Assembly (NCBI GenBank): GCA_017557785.1
Contig: JAFYYA010000117.1
Span: 1-37,403, forward strand
DNA length: 37,403 nucleotides
Direction of reading: 5' to 3'
DNA from: Salinivirgaceae bacterium
GTDB lineage: Bacteria; Bacteroidota; Bacteroidia; Bacteroidales; SZUA-534
Position 1 is the stretch's first letter. Every line of letters begins with the position of its first letter. Positions 16,500-24,493 of this stretch are shown piece after piece. The position numbers and the translations under genes are program-made. The notes below the pieces were generated by a model that was not told the origin of the DNA, did not search any database, and saw nothing but the letters and a program-made list of their open reading frames with translations.

Positions 16500-18386
16500 C
16501 TAAAGCATATATTTCTTCCACCAATGTTGGAATACGACAAGCGCCCAGATGTGCGCCTGAGAGTCGCCGGGACTCTTCGACTGCAACTGCATTTTCAGTT
16601 GTTTCACCATTTCGGGATTGAAAATATTCTGCTCGCGGATGAAGTCGTCATTCAAGTAATCGTTTTCGATTGCGGATTTAAATTCGCCGCGGAACCAGTT
16701 GAGCAGCGGCACTTCGAAGCCGTGTTTCGGGCGGTTGTAAAGTTCGAGTGGCAACTGTTCGCGATATGCATCCTGCAATATCATTTTGCGTCGACGGCTG
16801 TTTACCAGATAGTTGCAAGGCAGTGAGAATGCAAAATTCACCAACCTGTGGTCAAGGAACGGGCTGCGGACTTCAAGGCTTTCGGCCATGCTCATCATGT
16901 CGACCTTGAAAAGCATGTCACTCACAAGAACCAACTGCATGTCGGCATAAAGAATGTCGCCGATCTGTTTGTCATCGCGTATGCAACTGATAATGTTGAA
17001 TTTGCGGCGATTGTTCTCTTGCGTCAGCACTTTGCTGTTGAGCATTTTGTAGGCCGAATCTTCGTCCATGAGCGTGGCCCATGCCATATAACGTTCCTGC
17101 TCAGTTAGCGACAAACCTTTCGCAAAGCGGCTCAATTGCCGTATCTTATTACTTATCTTTGTGTTACGCGATTGCGGCAACATTCCGTAGAGTGGGCTTG
17201 CCATTCTGACAAGCGCATTTGCAAAACCGCCTTTTAGTGCCCTGTAGTGAGCCTGATGCTTGTTGTAGCCGCCAAAAACTTCATCGGCGCCATCGCCCGA
17301 AAGAGCCACCGTCACGTGCTTGCGGGTCTCGCGGCTCAGAATGTTCACGGCAATGGCCGATGAGTCGGCAAACGGCTCGTCAAGGTAATCGAGAACATTA
17401 TGAAGGCTCTCGTACAAATCGTTGTTAGTCAGTTTGAAAACGTGATGGTTCGTACGGAATTTATCGGCAACCAACTGCGCGTAACGTGTCTCGTCGAAGA
17501 ACGGCTCATCAGCGTAACCGATTGAGAATGTGTTCAGATTATCAACATGTTTCGATGCTTCGGCCACAATCACCGACGAGTCGATGCCACCGCTCAGAAA
17601 CGCGCCAAGCGGTACATCGGAAACCAGCCGGTCTGTCACCGACTGCTCAATCAACTCACGAAGCAACTGCTGCGCATGGTTGTAATCCATCACTTCCAGA
17701 TTGCTGTAATTGTATGGAATTGAGTAATATCTGACTTCTTTGGCCTGACCGTTGCGAACAATCAGATAATGCCCCGGATTGAGTTTGCTGACGTTTTCGA
17801 AAATGCTGTTCGGTGATGGAATGTAGTTGAACTGCAAATAGGCGAAAAGCGATGTCATATCGAGTTTTCGCGGTATGCCGAGCGCCATCAGCGCCTTCAT
17901 TTCGGATGCGAAAACAATGCTGTCATGTCCCAAATAGTAGAGCAGCGGCTTTTGTCCCATGCGGTCGCGCGCCACAAAAAGCACGTCGTCAATCTTGTCG
18001 TAGATGGCAAATGCAAAGAATCCGACAAATTTGTCGAGACATTTCGGACCGTCATTAATATATTGGTATAGAACAACTTCGGCGTCGCTCGACGACTTAA
18101 ACTTGTAGCCTTTATTGATGAGTTTCTCGCGCAACTGCTTGAAATTGAATACTTCGCCATTATATACTATGGTGTACCGCCCGGTGGCGTCGTGCATCGG
18201 TTGGTTCGCGTTCTCGCTCAAATCGATGACCGACAGGCGCGCGTGTCCCATGCATATCCGTTTGTTCGAAAAAATCTGTTGGCAGTTGGGGCCGCGTTTC
18301 GACAGCAGTCCCACAGCATTTTCCATCAACCGGAATTGGTTAGCACCTTCGGGTGTTATTGCATAAATTCCTGCTATTCCGCACAT
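16500..18386 (-). CDS. asnB: Asparagine synthase (glutamine-hydrolysing)
   Basis: Two-domain amidotransferase (628 aa) using glutamine and ATP. The N-terminus MCGIAGIYAI places the nucleophile Cys at position 2, and GHARLSVIDLSENANQPM is the usual glutaminase segment. The synthetase domain has the pyrophosphate loop SGGIDSS (about 262-268), DEPFADSSAIA and SGDGADEVFGGYNKH. Members of this long AsnB group are common in polysaccharide clusters, where some amidate sugars rather than aspartate; its place upstream of GT4/wza/wzc leaves both readings open. The 92-bp gap to the GT4 gene holds imperfect hairpins but no clear terminator. Confidence 0.93.
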   Translation of the reverse strand: MCGIAGIYAITPEGANQFRLMENAVGLLSKRGPNCQQIFSNKRICMGHARLSVIDLSENANQPMHDATGRYTIVYNGEVFNFKQLREKLINKGYKFKSSSDAEVVLYQYINDGPKCLDKFVGFFAFAIYDKIDDVLFVARDRMGQKPLLYYLGHDSIVFASEMKALMALGIPRKLDMTSLFAYLQFNYIPSPNSIFENVSKLNPGHYLIVRNGQAKEVRYYSIPYNYSNLEVMDYNHAQQLLRELIEQSVTDRLVSDVPLGAFLSGGIDSSVIVAEASKHVDNLNTFSIGYADEPFFDETRYAQLVADKFRTNHHVFKLTNNDLYESLHNVLDYLDEPFADSSAIAVNILSRETRKHVTVALSGDGADEVFGGYNKHQAHYRALKGGFANALVRMASPLYGMLPQSRNTKISNKIRQLSRFAKGLSLTEQERYMAWATLMDEDSAYKMLNSKVLTQENNRRKFNIISCIRDDKQIGDILYADMQLVLVSDMLFKVDMMSMAESLEVRSPFLDHRLVNFAFSLPCNYLVNSRRRKMILQDAYREQLPLELYNRPKHGFEVPLLNWFRGEFKSAIENDYLNDDFIREQNIFNPEMVKQLKMQLQSKSPGDSQAHIWALVVFQHWWKKYML

Positions 18387-18393
18387 TACAATG

Positions 18394-18469
18394 ACTGATT
18401 AACTGATTGATCGACTGATTGATTAGATTTCAATCCGTTAAACTTGACAAATCGTTAAACTTGTTAAAG
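18394..18469. repeat. Short tandem repeats upstream of asnB
   Basis: ACTGATTA, ACTGATTG, ATCG, ACTGATTG (18394-18421) form a period-8/4 array. It is followed by two 17-bp units beginning CGTTAAACTTG (18436-18452 and 18453-18469). They fill most of the gap between the mutase and asnB. Confidence 0.8.
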
Positions 18470-18474
18470 TTCAA

Positions 18475-19176
18475 TTATTTAGGGGCGTCTTTTTCAGACA
18501 GTGTCTCACGAAGATACTCGCCGTTTGAATAGTTGTAGATTATTAGATTTGCGGTATCAACTTCCAAACCAACCACTTGCGCTTCGTCCATCTGCTCAAT
18601 ATTCATCATTATTGAGCGCAGAGTATTCGAGTGTGCCGATACAAGAACATTCTTGCCGGCTTCCAACTGTTTGACTATCTCTTTGTTAAAGAATGGGATA
18701 ACTCTGCGTGATGTGTCCTGAAGGCTTTCGCCTTTTGGTGGGCGTTCGGTGTACCCGCGTCGCCAACTCACCACTTTATCGACGCCAAAAATATCAGCAA
18801 TCTTTGATTTGCTAAGTCCTTGCAGATCACCATAGAAACGTTCGTTCAATTGCCAGCATCGGTAAACCGGAATCATGTTTTTTTGCTCGGTATGGCTGAA
18901 CGTGTGATACCATTTTCGATGGAAAAAATCGGAAGAATGAATCAAATAGGGGGTGCGGCGACGCGAATCACTGAGCAGCACAATAAACGCGGTCTGTATC
19001 GAACGGATCAATGCCGAAACGTAAACCACATCGAAATCGATGCCGTTAACCAGATGGCTTGCCCTTGATGCTTCAACAATTCCGGCCTGCGTGAGTGGCA
19101 CATCAACCCAACCAGTGAACAAACTGCGGCCGTTCCACACCGACTCACCATGACGTATCAAAACCAATTTTCCCAT
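18475..19176 (-). CDS. gpmA: Phosphoglycerate mutase (2,3-BPG-dependent type)
   Basis: Histidine phosphatase superfamily enzyme (233 aa), predicted to interconvert 3- and 2-phosphoglycerate in glycolysis. RHGE with the phospho-acceptor His9, LFTGWVDVPLT, the Arg in ALIRSIQTAF, LNERFYGDLQGL (about 107-118), SWRRGYTERPP and a second catalytic His in SAHSNTLRS (about 180) are present. Two departures from E. coli GpmA: the usual AHGNSLR reads AHSNTLR, and about 20-25 extra residues lie at 72-95, rich in Arg, His and Ser, before IPVYRCWQLNER. The core is complete, so activity is likely. It is the first gene after the tRNA on this strand, with its own promoter. Confidence 0.87.
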   Translation of the reverse strand: MGKLVLIRHGESVWNGRSLFTGWVDVPLTQAGIVEASRASHLVNGIDFDVVYVSALIRSIQTAFIVLLSDSRRRTPYLIHSSDFFHRKWYHTFSHTEQKNMIPVYRCWQLNERFYGDLQGLSKSKIADIFGVDKVVSWRRGYTERPPKGESLQDTSRRVIPFFNKEIVKQLEAGKNVLVSAHSNTLRSIMMNIEQMDEAQVVGLEVDTANLIIYNYSNGEYLRETLSEKDAPK

Positions 19177-19200
19177 TTTTTATGCAATTTTTTTATGGTG

Positions 19201-19232
19201 GAAAAATACAAAACAATCGGCTCTCAAGCAAA
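19201..19232 (-). promoter_or_regulatory. Putative promoter of gpmA
   Basis: On the minus strand TTTG (19232 to 19229), a 20-bp spacer and TATTTTTC (19208 to 19201) give a near match to the Bacteroidota pattern. Transcription would start near 19194, 18 nt before the start codon. Confidence 0.45.
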
Positions 19233-19241
19233 CCGAACACA

Positions 19242-19284
19242 TAAAAAAAACAAAAGGCCGAACCTGTTCTGATTCAGCCTTTTG
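19242..19284 (-). terminator. Terminator of tRNA-Thr
   Basis: Stem AAAAGGC (19252-19258) / GCCTTTT (19277-19283), extended inward by further pairs including a G-T wobble, then a long T run on the minus strand (opposite the A run at 19243-19250). Confidence 0.85.
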
Positions 19285-19288
19285 TCTG

Positions 19289-19361
<73 letters not shown>

Positions 19362-19371
19362 AAACGCGGCG

Positions 19372-19403
19372 CAAAAGTAATTTTTTGCTTCGAATTACAG
19401 CAA
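19372..19403 (-). promoter_or_regulatory. Putative promoter of tRNA-Thr
   Basis: Minus-strand TTG (19403 to 19401), 21 bp, then TACTTTTG (19379 to 19372). Transcription would start a few bases before the mature 5' end at 19361. Confidence 0.5.
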
Positions 19404-19447
19404 GGTTATGCCGTTTTTATTGAAATTTGCCGCAAAAACCGATAGCG

Positions 19448-19924
19448 ATGAGTAAAACGAAAATTCTGTTTGTGTGCTTGGGTAACATCTGCCGCTCGGC
19501 CTGCGCCGAAGCCGTTATGAAACAAGTTGTGGACGGTCGCGGACTTGCCGCCGATTTTGAAATCGACTCAGCGGGGCTGATCAGTTATCATACAGGCGAG
19601 AAAGCCGATCCACGGATGCGCCAACACGCCGCCAACCGCGGAATCAACATCACCAGCATCGCTCGGAAAATCACAACAGCCGACTTCAGCCACTTCGATT
19701 ATATTATAGGTATGGACGATGACAATATCCGCCGTCTGCTCGATATTGCACCCGACGAACAGTCTCGTTTGAAAATCAGCAAAATGTCGGACTATTGCCG
19801 CACTTATCGTGCCAATTCTGTGCCCGACCCGTACTATGGCGGTCCGAAAGATTTTGAGTTGGTTCTCGATTTGCTCGATGATGCTTGCAACGGACTACTC
19901 GAGACGCTTGGTATATCAGACTAA
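19448..19924 (+). CDS. Low-molecular-weight protein tyrosine phosphatase
   Basis: LMW-PTP (158 aa) that removes phosphate from tyrosine residues in the cytoplasm. The start MSKTKILFVCLGNICRS (ATG 19448) is chosen over an in-frame TTG at 19427. It gives the P-loop CLGNICRS (nucleophile Cys10, Arg16) at the usual position. The general acid is Asp127 in the PDPYYGG motif. Such enzymes often act on Wzc-type kinases; the Wzc-like gene is about 5 kb away on the other strand, so this pairing is only an inference. It converges with the esterase gene across a shared terminator. Confidence 0.93.
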   Translation: MSKTKILFVCLGNICRSACAEAVMKQVVDGRGLAADFEIDSAGLISYHTGEKADPRMRQHAANRGINITSIARKITTADFSHFDYIIGMDDDNIRRLLDIAPDEQSRLKISKMSDYCRTYRANSVPDPYYGGPKDFELVLDLLDDACNGLLETLGISD

Positions 19925-19961
19925 AAAGAAAGGCCTGAAGAATCTAATCTTCAGGCCTTTA
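19923..19961. terminator. Bidirectional terminator between convergent genes
   Basis: A perfect 13-bp inverted repeat (19929-19941 / 19948-19960) with loop ATCTAA. The T run is better on the minus strand, but the hairpin can serve both the phosphatase and the esterase. Confidence 0.85.
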
Positions 19962-19983
19962 ATTATCTATACTTTAATTGTTC

Positions 19984-20943
19984 TTATTTTACCCATCCGT
20001 TCATACGGAACCATTTTTCGCAGGCGTCATGCCAGAAGGCTTGAGTTTCAATTGGGTTTCTTGCGCCAAGACCATGGTCGCCGCGAGCATAAAGGTGAAG
20101 TTCGCACTCAACGCCCTTTTCGCGCAAAGCGTTGGCGTAATTGACGCTGTTTGTGTAAGGCACCAGTTTGTCGTTCATGGCGTGAGCCAGGAATGTCGTC
20201 GGTGTTTCTGCGGTAACTTGTTTCTCATTCGAGAATCGGTCGATCAAAGTTTGGTTGTTGGCGTCAGAGCCGAGAAGACACTCACGTGTGCCTTTTTCGC
20301 TGTAACTCGGTTCCATGGTGATGACAGGGTAGACGAGCACTGCAAAATCGGGTCTTGCGCTCACATTTTCAGTGGGTTTGTACACTTCGTCGTTGAAGTG
20401 AGTCGATGCCGTTGAAGCCAGATGACCGCCAGCCGAGAAGCCCACAATACCAACGTGCTCAGGGTTGATGCCGTACTCTTTGGCGTGGCTGCGCACGTAG
20501 CGAATAGCCTGCTGAACGTCCTGCAGCGGGCCGTCGCAGCGTTTTTCCATAAACTCATCTTTTGGCATGCGATAGCGCAAAACAAAGGCCGAAATGCCGA
20601 TAGAGTTGAGCCATGTTGCTTGGCTGACGCCTTCAAAAGCGTATGACAGACCAGCATAACTGCCGCCAGGGCACACAACAACAGCCGTGCCCGTCGGGTT
20701 TTCGTCGGCAGGGTAGTAGGCTATCGACGGCACCTTAATATCTCTCGCAAAGAACGATGTGGTACTTACTTCGTCGAGTTTGCTTGCGTCAACGTCTTTC
20801 GCGCCCGGAATCTTACCATTCCAAAGGTCGATAATTTTCTGCGGTTCTTTTGGTGCCGGCATTCCCGGAAATTGTGCGTTTGCCGTTTGTGTTGCGGCTG
20901 TCAGGCAGATGGCTGCCATTGCTGATAAAATAGTGGTCTTCAT
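19984..20943 (-). CDS. Secreted alpha/beta hydrolase, probable carbohydrate esterase
   Basis: Exported alpha/beta hydrolase (319 aa) with a signal peptide ending near TANA-Q (residue 23). The fold shows the oxyanion segment CPGGSYAGLS (91-100), nucleophile Ser170 in GFSAGG, Asp258 in AMNDKLVP and His290 in ARGDHGLG. Relatives in Bacteroidota are annotated as acetylxylan-esterase-like or xylanase-linked BD-FAE proteins, so removal of acetyl groups from hemicellulose is the likely role. It starts 17 bp after the SGNH hydrolase gene, and the two probably form one transcript. Confidence 0.88.
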   Translation of the reverse strand: MKTTILSAMAAICLTAATQTANAQFPGMPAPKEPQKIIDLWNGKIPGAKDVDASKLDEVSTTSFFARDIKVPSIAYYPADENPTGTAVVVCPGGSYAGLSYAFEGVSQATWLNSIGISAFVLRYRMPKDEFMEKRCDGPLQDVQQAIRYVRSHAKEYGINPEHVGIVGFSAGGHLASTASTHFNDEVYKPTENVSARPDFAVLVYPVITMEPSYSEKGTRECLLGSDANNQTLIDRFSNEKQVTAETPTTFLAHAMNDKLVPYTNSVNYANALREKGVECELHLYARGDHGLGARNPIETQAFWHDACEKWFRMNGWVK

Positions 20944-20960
20944 TGTGTTATTATTTTAAG

Positions 20961-21605
20961 TTAGTCTTTTTTTATTGCTTTCGCGATGATTTCGGCCATA
21001 TAAGCCGCACCCGGTTCATCGGGATGGATACCGTCAACTTTGAAATACTCTTGTTTGTCGGCCAATGCTGTGTGCAAATCAATGATTTCCAAATGGTTGA
21101 CTTTCGCAAGCTCGGTCACGATAGGAATCACACCCGCAACAATTGTCGAGTCATCGATAGCCCAAGCGTGGCTGAAGGCGGGGGCAGGGGTGCAGACAAA
21201 AATCTGCGGATTACGCCCGTTAGCTCTTAAAGTATCGATAAGCAATTGATAATCAATTTTGAATTGATCGGCATTCCAGTTCTGCGGTTTGGTGTCGTTT
21301 GTGCCCAACTTGATGACCACAATGTCGGCGTTGAGAGCCAGAGCATTTGAGCATTCTTTGAAAATCCAATACGGAAAATCGGACTTTTTTTGCAGTGTGG
21401 CGCCGCTTTTTCCGCAGTTAAGCACGCTGTAGCCATCGCCCAAAATGCGGTTCAGTACCACAGGATAGTCGTCGCGGCTTTGGATTTTAATGCCGTGGCC
21501 TTCGGTGATGCTGTCGCCGACGCAGGCCACCCGAATCTGCTCGTTGCCGCCGCATGCCATAAGCGAAAGCGAAGCAATTGCAGCAAATAAGATATTATGT
21601 TTCAT
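20961..21605 (-). CDS. SGNH/GDSL hydrolase lipoprotein
   Basis: Lipid-anchored SGNH esterase (214 aa), predicted to deacetylate sugars outside the cytoplasm. The start at 21605 (MKHNILFAAIASLSLMACGG, lipid Cys18) is chosen over an in-frame codon at 21638 because it gives a clean lipoprotein signal. Block I is VGDSITEGHG with Ser32, block III is LGTNDTKP with Asn103, and block V is DGIHPDEPG with Asp191 and His194. With the next gene it makes an esterase pair of different folds, suggesting attack on different acetyl positions of one glycan (inference). A TATATTTG box lies about 31 bp upstream. Confidence 0.9.
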   Translation of the reverse strand: MKHNILFAAIASLSLMACGGNEQIRVACVGDSITEGHGIKIQSRDDYPVVLNRILGDGYSVLNCGKSGATLQKKSDFPYWIFKECSNALALNADIVVIKLGTNDTKPQNWNADQFKIDYQLLIDTLRANGRNPQIFVCTPAPAFSHAWAIDDSTIVAGVIPIVTELAKVNHLEIIDLHTALADKQEYFKVDGIHPDEPGAAYMAEIIAKAIKKD

Positions 21606-21635
21606 CGTTTTGTGTTTATTACGAAAAATCGTAGC

Positions 21636-21643
21636 CAAATATA
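21636..21643 (-). promoter_or_regulatory. Putative -7 box of the esterase pair
   Basis: The minus strand reads TATATTTG, a perfect TAnnTTTG, about 31 bp before the start codon at 21605. No TTTG is seen at the usual -33 distance. The rest of the gap up to 21804 holds the palindrome at 21749 and the SiaC promoter. Confidence 0.4.
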
Positions 21644-21748
21644 GGCAACTTGAGCATTAAATGTATTCCGGCCGGGATTTTTTTAAAATCTTCGCTCGCG
21701 AACAAAATGTTTGAAACAAATCGGCCTTTTTCACGTAATCATTTTATG

Positions 21749-21758
21749 CAAACGTTTG
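21749..21758. promoter_or_regulatory. Palindrome CAAACGTTTG over SiaC promoter
   Basis: Second copy of GCAAACGTTTGT (21748-21759), identical to that in the ara leader. The TTTG of the palindrome (21755-21758) is also the -33 element of the plus-strand promoter, so a bound protein would block RNA polymerase. Confidence 0.55.
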
Positions 21759-21785
21759 TATTGTTACAATATTTAAATACTTTTG
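21755..21785 (+). promoter_or_regulatory. Bacteroidota promoter of the SiaC-like gene
   Basis: TTTG (21755-21758), exactly 19 bp, then TACTTTTG (21778-21785): a full match to the phylum consensus. The start codon is at 21805, so the leader is short. Confidence 0.7.
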
Positions 21786-21804
21786 TCGAACAAAATTGAA
21801 TCGA

Positions 21805-22200
21805 ATGGACACTATAACAGCCAACGTTTTCCAGATAGACGGCAACACCAGCCGCCCCACAGTGATTTTCAATGCCACAACCGGCCAGTTCAGGCTTTTG
21901 GGGCGGTCGATTCTTGAAAATTCGATTCGTTTCTACGAGCCGATATCAAAGTGGATTGCGCAATATATCAAGCAACCGGCCGAAAAAACCGAATTTCACA
22001 TGGAACTTGAGTATTTCAACACCAGCACATCGAAGTATCTGCTTCAGATTATGCAACAGTTTGAAACTCTGTTCGAAACGGGTGCCGATGTGACAATCGT
22101 ATGGTACTATTCTGACGAAGATATGCAGGAATTGGGCAATGATTATCAGCAGATTGTGAAAGTACCATTCGAATTCAAGAAACTGTCGGTTCAGGCATAG
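21805..22200 (+). CDS. SiaC-family (DUF1987) regulatory phosphoprotein
   Basis: Small cytoplasmic protein (131 aa) of the SiaC/DUF1987 family. Typical blocks are FNATTGQFRLLGRSILENSI (22-41), FYEPISKWIAQYI (43-55) and LEYFNTSTSKYLLQIM (68-83). The NTSTS segment (Thr73-Ser76) matches the area where Pseudomonas SiaC is phosphorylated by SiaB. In that organism unphosphorylated SiaC activates the diguanylate cyclase SiaD. None of SiaA, SiaB or SiaD is in this window, so its partners are unknown. ATG 21805 is chosen over a TTG at 21796. A CNNM/CBS gene follows 24 bp downstream and may be co-transcribed. Confidence 0.85.
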   Translation: MDTITANVFQIDGNTSRPTVIFNATTGQFRLLGRSILENSIRFYEPISKWIAQYIKQPAEKTEFHMELEYFNTSTSKYLLQIMQQFETLFETGADVTIVWYYSDEDMQELGNDYQQIVKVPFEFKKLSVQA

Positions 22201-22224
22201 AAAAGTTTTCTTGTTGATATTCAG

Positions 22225-23262
22225 ATGTTTCTGCTTATAGTTTATCTTTCAACCGCACTTTTGGTATCGTTCTTATGTTCGGTATCAGAATCGGTAATAC
22301 TTTCAACGTCAATTTCTTATGCCGAATCGGTGGCGCACAAGGGCAGAGGCGGACGCATTTTGGTGCGGCTCAAACGCAACATCGACCGACCATTGGCGGC
22401 CATCTTGTCGCTCAACACCATTGCCAACACCATTGGTGCTGCAGGCGTTGGCGCACAGGCAGTTGCGGTGTTCGGAAGCGAGTTTTTCGGCATTGCTTCG
22501 GGTGTGCTCACCGTGCTGATTTTGGTCTTTTCAGAGATAATCCCGAAGTCAATCGGCTCAAACTATTGGCGCGAATTGTGCGTTCCGATAGCGTATATTG
22601 TTCAGGGACTGATATATATCATCTATCCGATAGTGCTTGTGTCGGAATCGCTGACCAAACTTTTCTCGCGCCGCCGCGGACAGACGGTGAGTCGCGAAGA
22701 GATTGCGGCATTAGCCAACATTGGTGAGCGCGAAGGCGTTTTCGAGTCGAGTGAAGGCAAGATTATCAACAACCTTGTGAAACTTAAATCGCTGAAAGTG
22801 AAGAGCGTGATGACGCCGCGAACGGTGGTTGTGGCTGCCAGCGAGAACACCACTCTCGAGCGTTTCTTCAGCAACAAAGAGAATCTGCGCTACTCGCGAA
22901 TTCCTGTCTACAAGGATTCAATTGACGACATCACAGGCTTTGTGCTCAAATCGGACATTCTGCTCTATTTGGCTGAAGGCAAGAAGAACGTGAAACTCAA
23001 GAACTTGCGCCGACCGATAATCAACTGCTACGAGAACACGTCGATTTACAATTTCTACAACATTCTGATTACCCGCAAGCAGCAGATTGCCCTTGTGATT
23101 GACGAGTACGGCGGTATGGAAGGCATTGCCACAATGGAAGATGTGGTTGAGACGCTGCTTGGTATGGAAATTACCGATGAGTCTGATACTCAAATTGATA
23201 TGCAGAAATTCGCCAAAGAACGTTGGCAGCGCAGGTCGGCGGCTATAGACTATAAAGATTAG
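22225..23262 (+). CDS. CNNM (DUF21) membrane protein with CBS domain pair
   Basis: CorC/HlyC-like membrane protein (345 aa) linked in other organisms to Mg2+ or Co2+ efflux. The DUF21/CNNM membrane part (about 1-150) has ESVILSTS, the SLNTIANTIGAAGVGAQA stretch and VFSEIIPKSIG. A CBS pair follows (about 195-315) with VMTPRTVVVA and IDEYGGMEGIATMEDVVETLLG. It stops soon after the CBS pair, so the C-terminal CorC_HlyC domain of longer relatives is absent; such short forms are common. It ends 4 bp from the convergent AlkD-like gene with no terminator between them. Confidence 0.92.
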   Translation: MFLLIVYLSTALLVSFLCSVSESVILSTSISYAESVAHKGRGGRILVRLKRNIDRPLAAILSLNTIANTIGAAGVGAQAVAVFGSEFFGIASGVLTVLILVFSEIIPKSIGSNYWRELCVPIAYIVQGLIYIIYPIVLVSESLTKLFSRRRGQTVSREEIAALANIGEREGVFESSEGKIINNLVKLKSLKVKSVMTPRTVVVAASENTTLERFFSNKENLRYSRIPVYKDSIDDITGFVLKSDILLYLAEGKKNVKLKNLRRPIINCYENTSIYNFYNILITRKQQIALVIDEYGGMEGIATMEDVVETLLGMEITDESDTQIDMQKFAKERWQRRSAAIDYKD

Positions 23263-23266
23263 CGGC

Positions 23267-23944
23267 CTATTTCGCACGAAGCGATTTCAAAAATTCTTTC
23301 CGTTCATCGCTAACGCAGTAACTTTCAATGGCTTTCTGTATGGTTTTGTTGTGGCACCAGGTGTCGAGTCGGTGGTCGGTAAGGTAGCAGAGCACCGAGT
23401 CGTACTGCTTGGTCAGCGCAGTGGCAAAGTACCAAGCAATCATCATTTTAATGTAGTATTCATCAGACTTGACAGCAGCAACCATTTGTGGATAATCGTC
23501 GTTGAAGCGCTCGTCAAGGAAAAAGGTCATCAGCATTTTAATGGCAAAACGCACGGTGTAGGTGTGCGGGCTTGCAATCCAAACCTTTACGGCAGCCAGA
23601 AGTTCGTCGGGGTGCTTGCCAAAGACTTTTGGTGTGAATGAGTCGCAGGTTGCCCAGTTGTCGATGTGTGGAAGAAACAGATTAGTTTGCCGTATGGTTT
23701 CATCGAAATCCGTTGTCCGCGCCACGATGAACGCGTGCAGATTGTTCTCTTCGTAGAAGCGGTGGGGCAGGTTGCCGATAAACTCTCGTGCGGCTTCGGT
23801 CTTGGCAATCTGCTGAGCCAGTTTACGCAGTGCAGGTGTGCGCACACCGATGATGGTGCTGCGGTCGATGGTCGGCATCAGTTTCGCCTGAAAATCGCCG
23901 TAGGCAGTGTCCTGAAGAGCAAAGAGTTGATCGGTAATTGTCAT
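23267..23944 (-). CDS. AlkD-like DNA alkylation repair protein
   Basis: HEAT-like repeat DNA glycosylase (225 aa) predicted to remove alkylated bases such as 7-methylguanine and 3-methyladenine. The key AlkD positions are kept: Trp97 and Asp101 in DNWATCDSF (W109/D113 of B. cereus AlkD) and Trp196 in RLDTWCHNKTIQ (W187). The Asp suggests a working enzyme. Single gene, with heptad arrays just upstream of the start codon in place of an obvious promoter. Confidence 0.92.
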   Translation of the reverse strand: MTITDQLFALQDTAYGDFQAKLMPTIDRSTIIGVRTPALRKLAQQIAKTEAAREFIGNLPHRFYEENNLHAFIVARTTDFDETIRQTNLFLPHIDNWATCDSFTPKVFGKHPDELLAAVKVWIASPHTYTVRFAIKMLMTFFLDERFNDDYPQMVAAVKSDEYYIKMMIAWYFATALTKQYDSVLCYLTDHRLDTWCHNKTIQKAIESYCVSDERKEFLKSLRAK

Positions 23945-23945
23945 A

Positions 23946-24015
23946 TTAGGTGTTAGGTGTTGGGTGTTAGGTATTAGTTTGATACATTGTCAATTGTCCA
24001 CTGTCAATTGTCCAT
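23946..24015. repeat. Two adjacent heptad arrays upstream of AlkD-like gene
   Basis: TTAGGTG, TTAGGTG, TTGGGTG, TTAGGTA, TTAG (23946-23977) is followed at 23988-24015 by TGTCAAT, TGTCCAC, TGTCAAT, TGTCCAT. Both have a 7-bp period with unrelated units. Confidence 0.9.
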
Positions 24016-24016
24016 T

Positions 24017-24051
24017 AAAAAAGGCCAAACAAGTTGTCCGGCCTTTTTTTT
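24017..24051 (-). terminator. Terminator after GlsB/YeaQ-like gene
   Basis: AAAAAAGGCC (24017-24026) / GGCCTTTTTT (24040-24049), loop of 13 nt, with T runs on both strands. It lies 15 bp past the stop codon of the minus-strand gene at 24066. Confidence 0.8.
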
Positions 24052-24065
24052 GAATCGGTTGCCTG

Positions 24066-24353
24066 TTATTTCTTTTTTCCTTTTTTGAAAACCAGATTGA
24101 TGACAAGCAGAATGATAAATGCACCGATAGCGCCAATGATGACGTTGTTCAGCCATTTCCAGTCGCCTTTGAACAGCCTTAGGCTAAGGTCGCAAACATC
24201 GAACAGCCAGCCGCCGAAAAAGCAGCCGACAATGCCGACAATGAAGTTAACCACGAGCCCCATGCCTTTACCTTTGAAAAGCAGGCTGCCCAACCAGCCG
24301 GCCAATGCGCCGACTACAATGAGAGTGATGATTTCGGTAGGTGTCATGTTCAT
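24066..24353 (-). CDS. GlsB/YeaQ/YmgE-family small membrane protein
   Basis: Small membrane protein (95 aa) with three hydrophobic helices and the glycine-rich pattern of the transglycosylase-associated (GlsB/YeaQ/YmgE) family: GALAGWLGSLLFKGKGMGLVV and VGIVGCFFGGWLF. It ends in a basic tail, KKGKKK. Relatives are stress-linked membrane proteins of unknown mechanism. An internal ATG at 24347 is an equal start candidate. Single gene with its own terminator. Confidence 0.9.
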   Translation of the reverse strand: MNMTPTEIITLIVVGALAGWLGSLLFKGKGMGLVVNFIVGIVGCFFGGWLFDVCDLSLRLFKGDWKWLNNVIIGAIGAFIILLVINLVFKKGKKK

Positions 24354-24429
24354 TTAGTTTTAGTGAGACATTACTTTGCAAGATAGTGTTTTTATGAATC
24401 GGTTGTGCTTCTCTGCTTATAGTGTGCGT

Positions 24430-24468
24430 AAAAAATAAAGGCTCAGATGGTTATTTGTCTGAGCCTTT
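24430..24468 (-). terminator. Terminator after the small acidic protein gene
   Basis: Perfect 11-bp stem AAAGGCTCAGA (24437-24447) / TCTGAGCCTTT (24458-24468), 10-nt loop, T-rich tail on the minus strand. It lies 25 bp after the stop codon. Confidence 0.9.
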
Positions 24469-24493
24469 GTGTTTTATGGTTGGTTGCGGCAGA

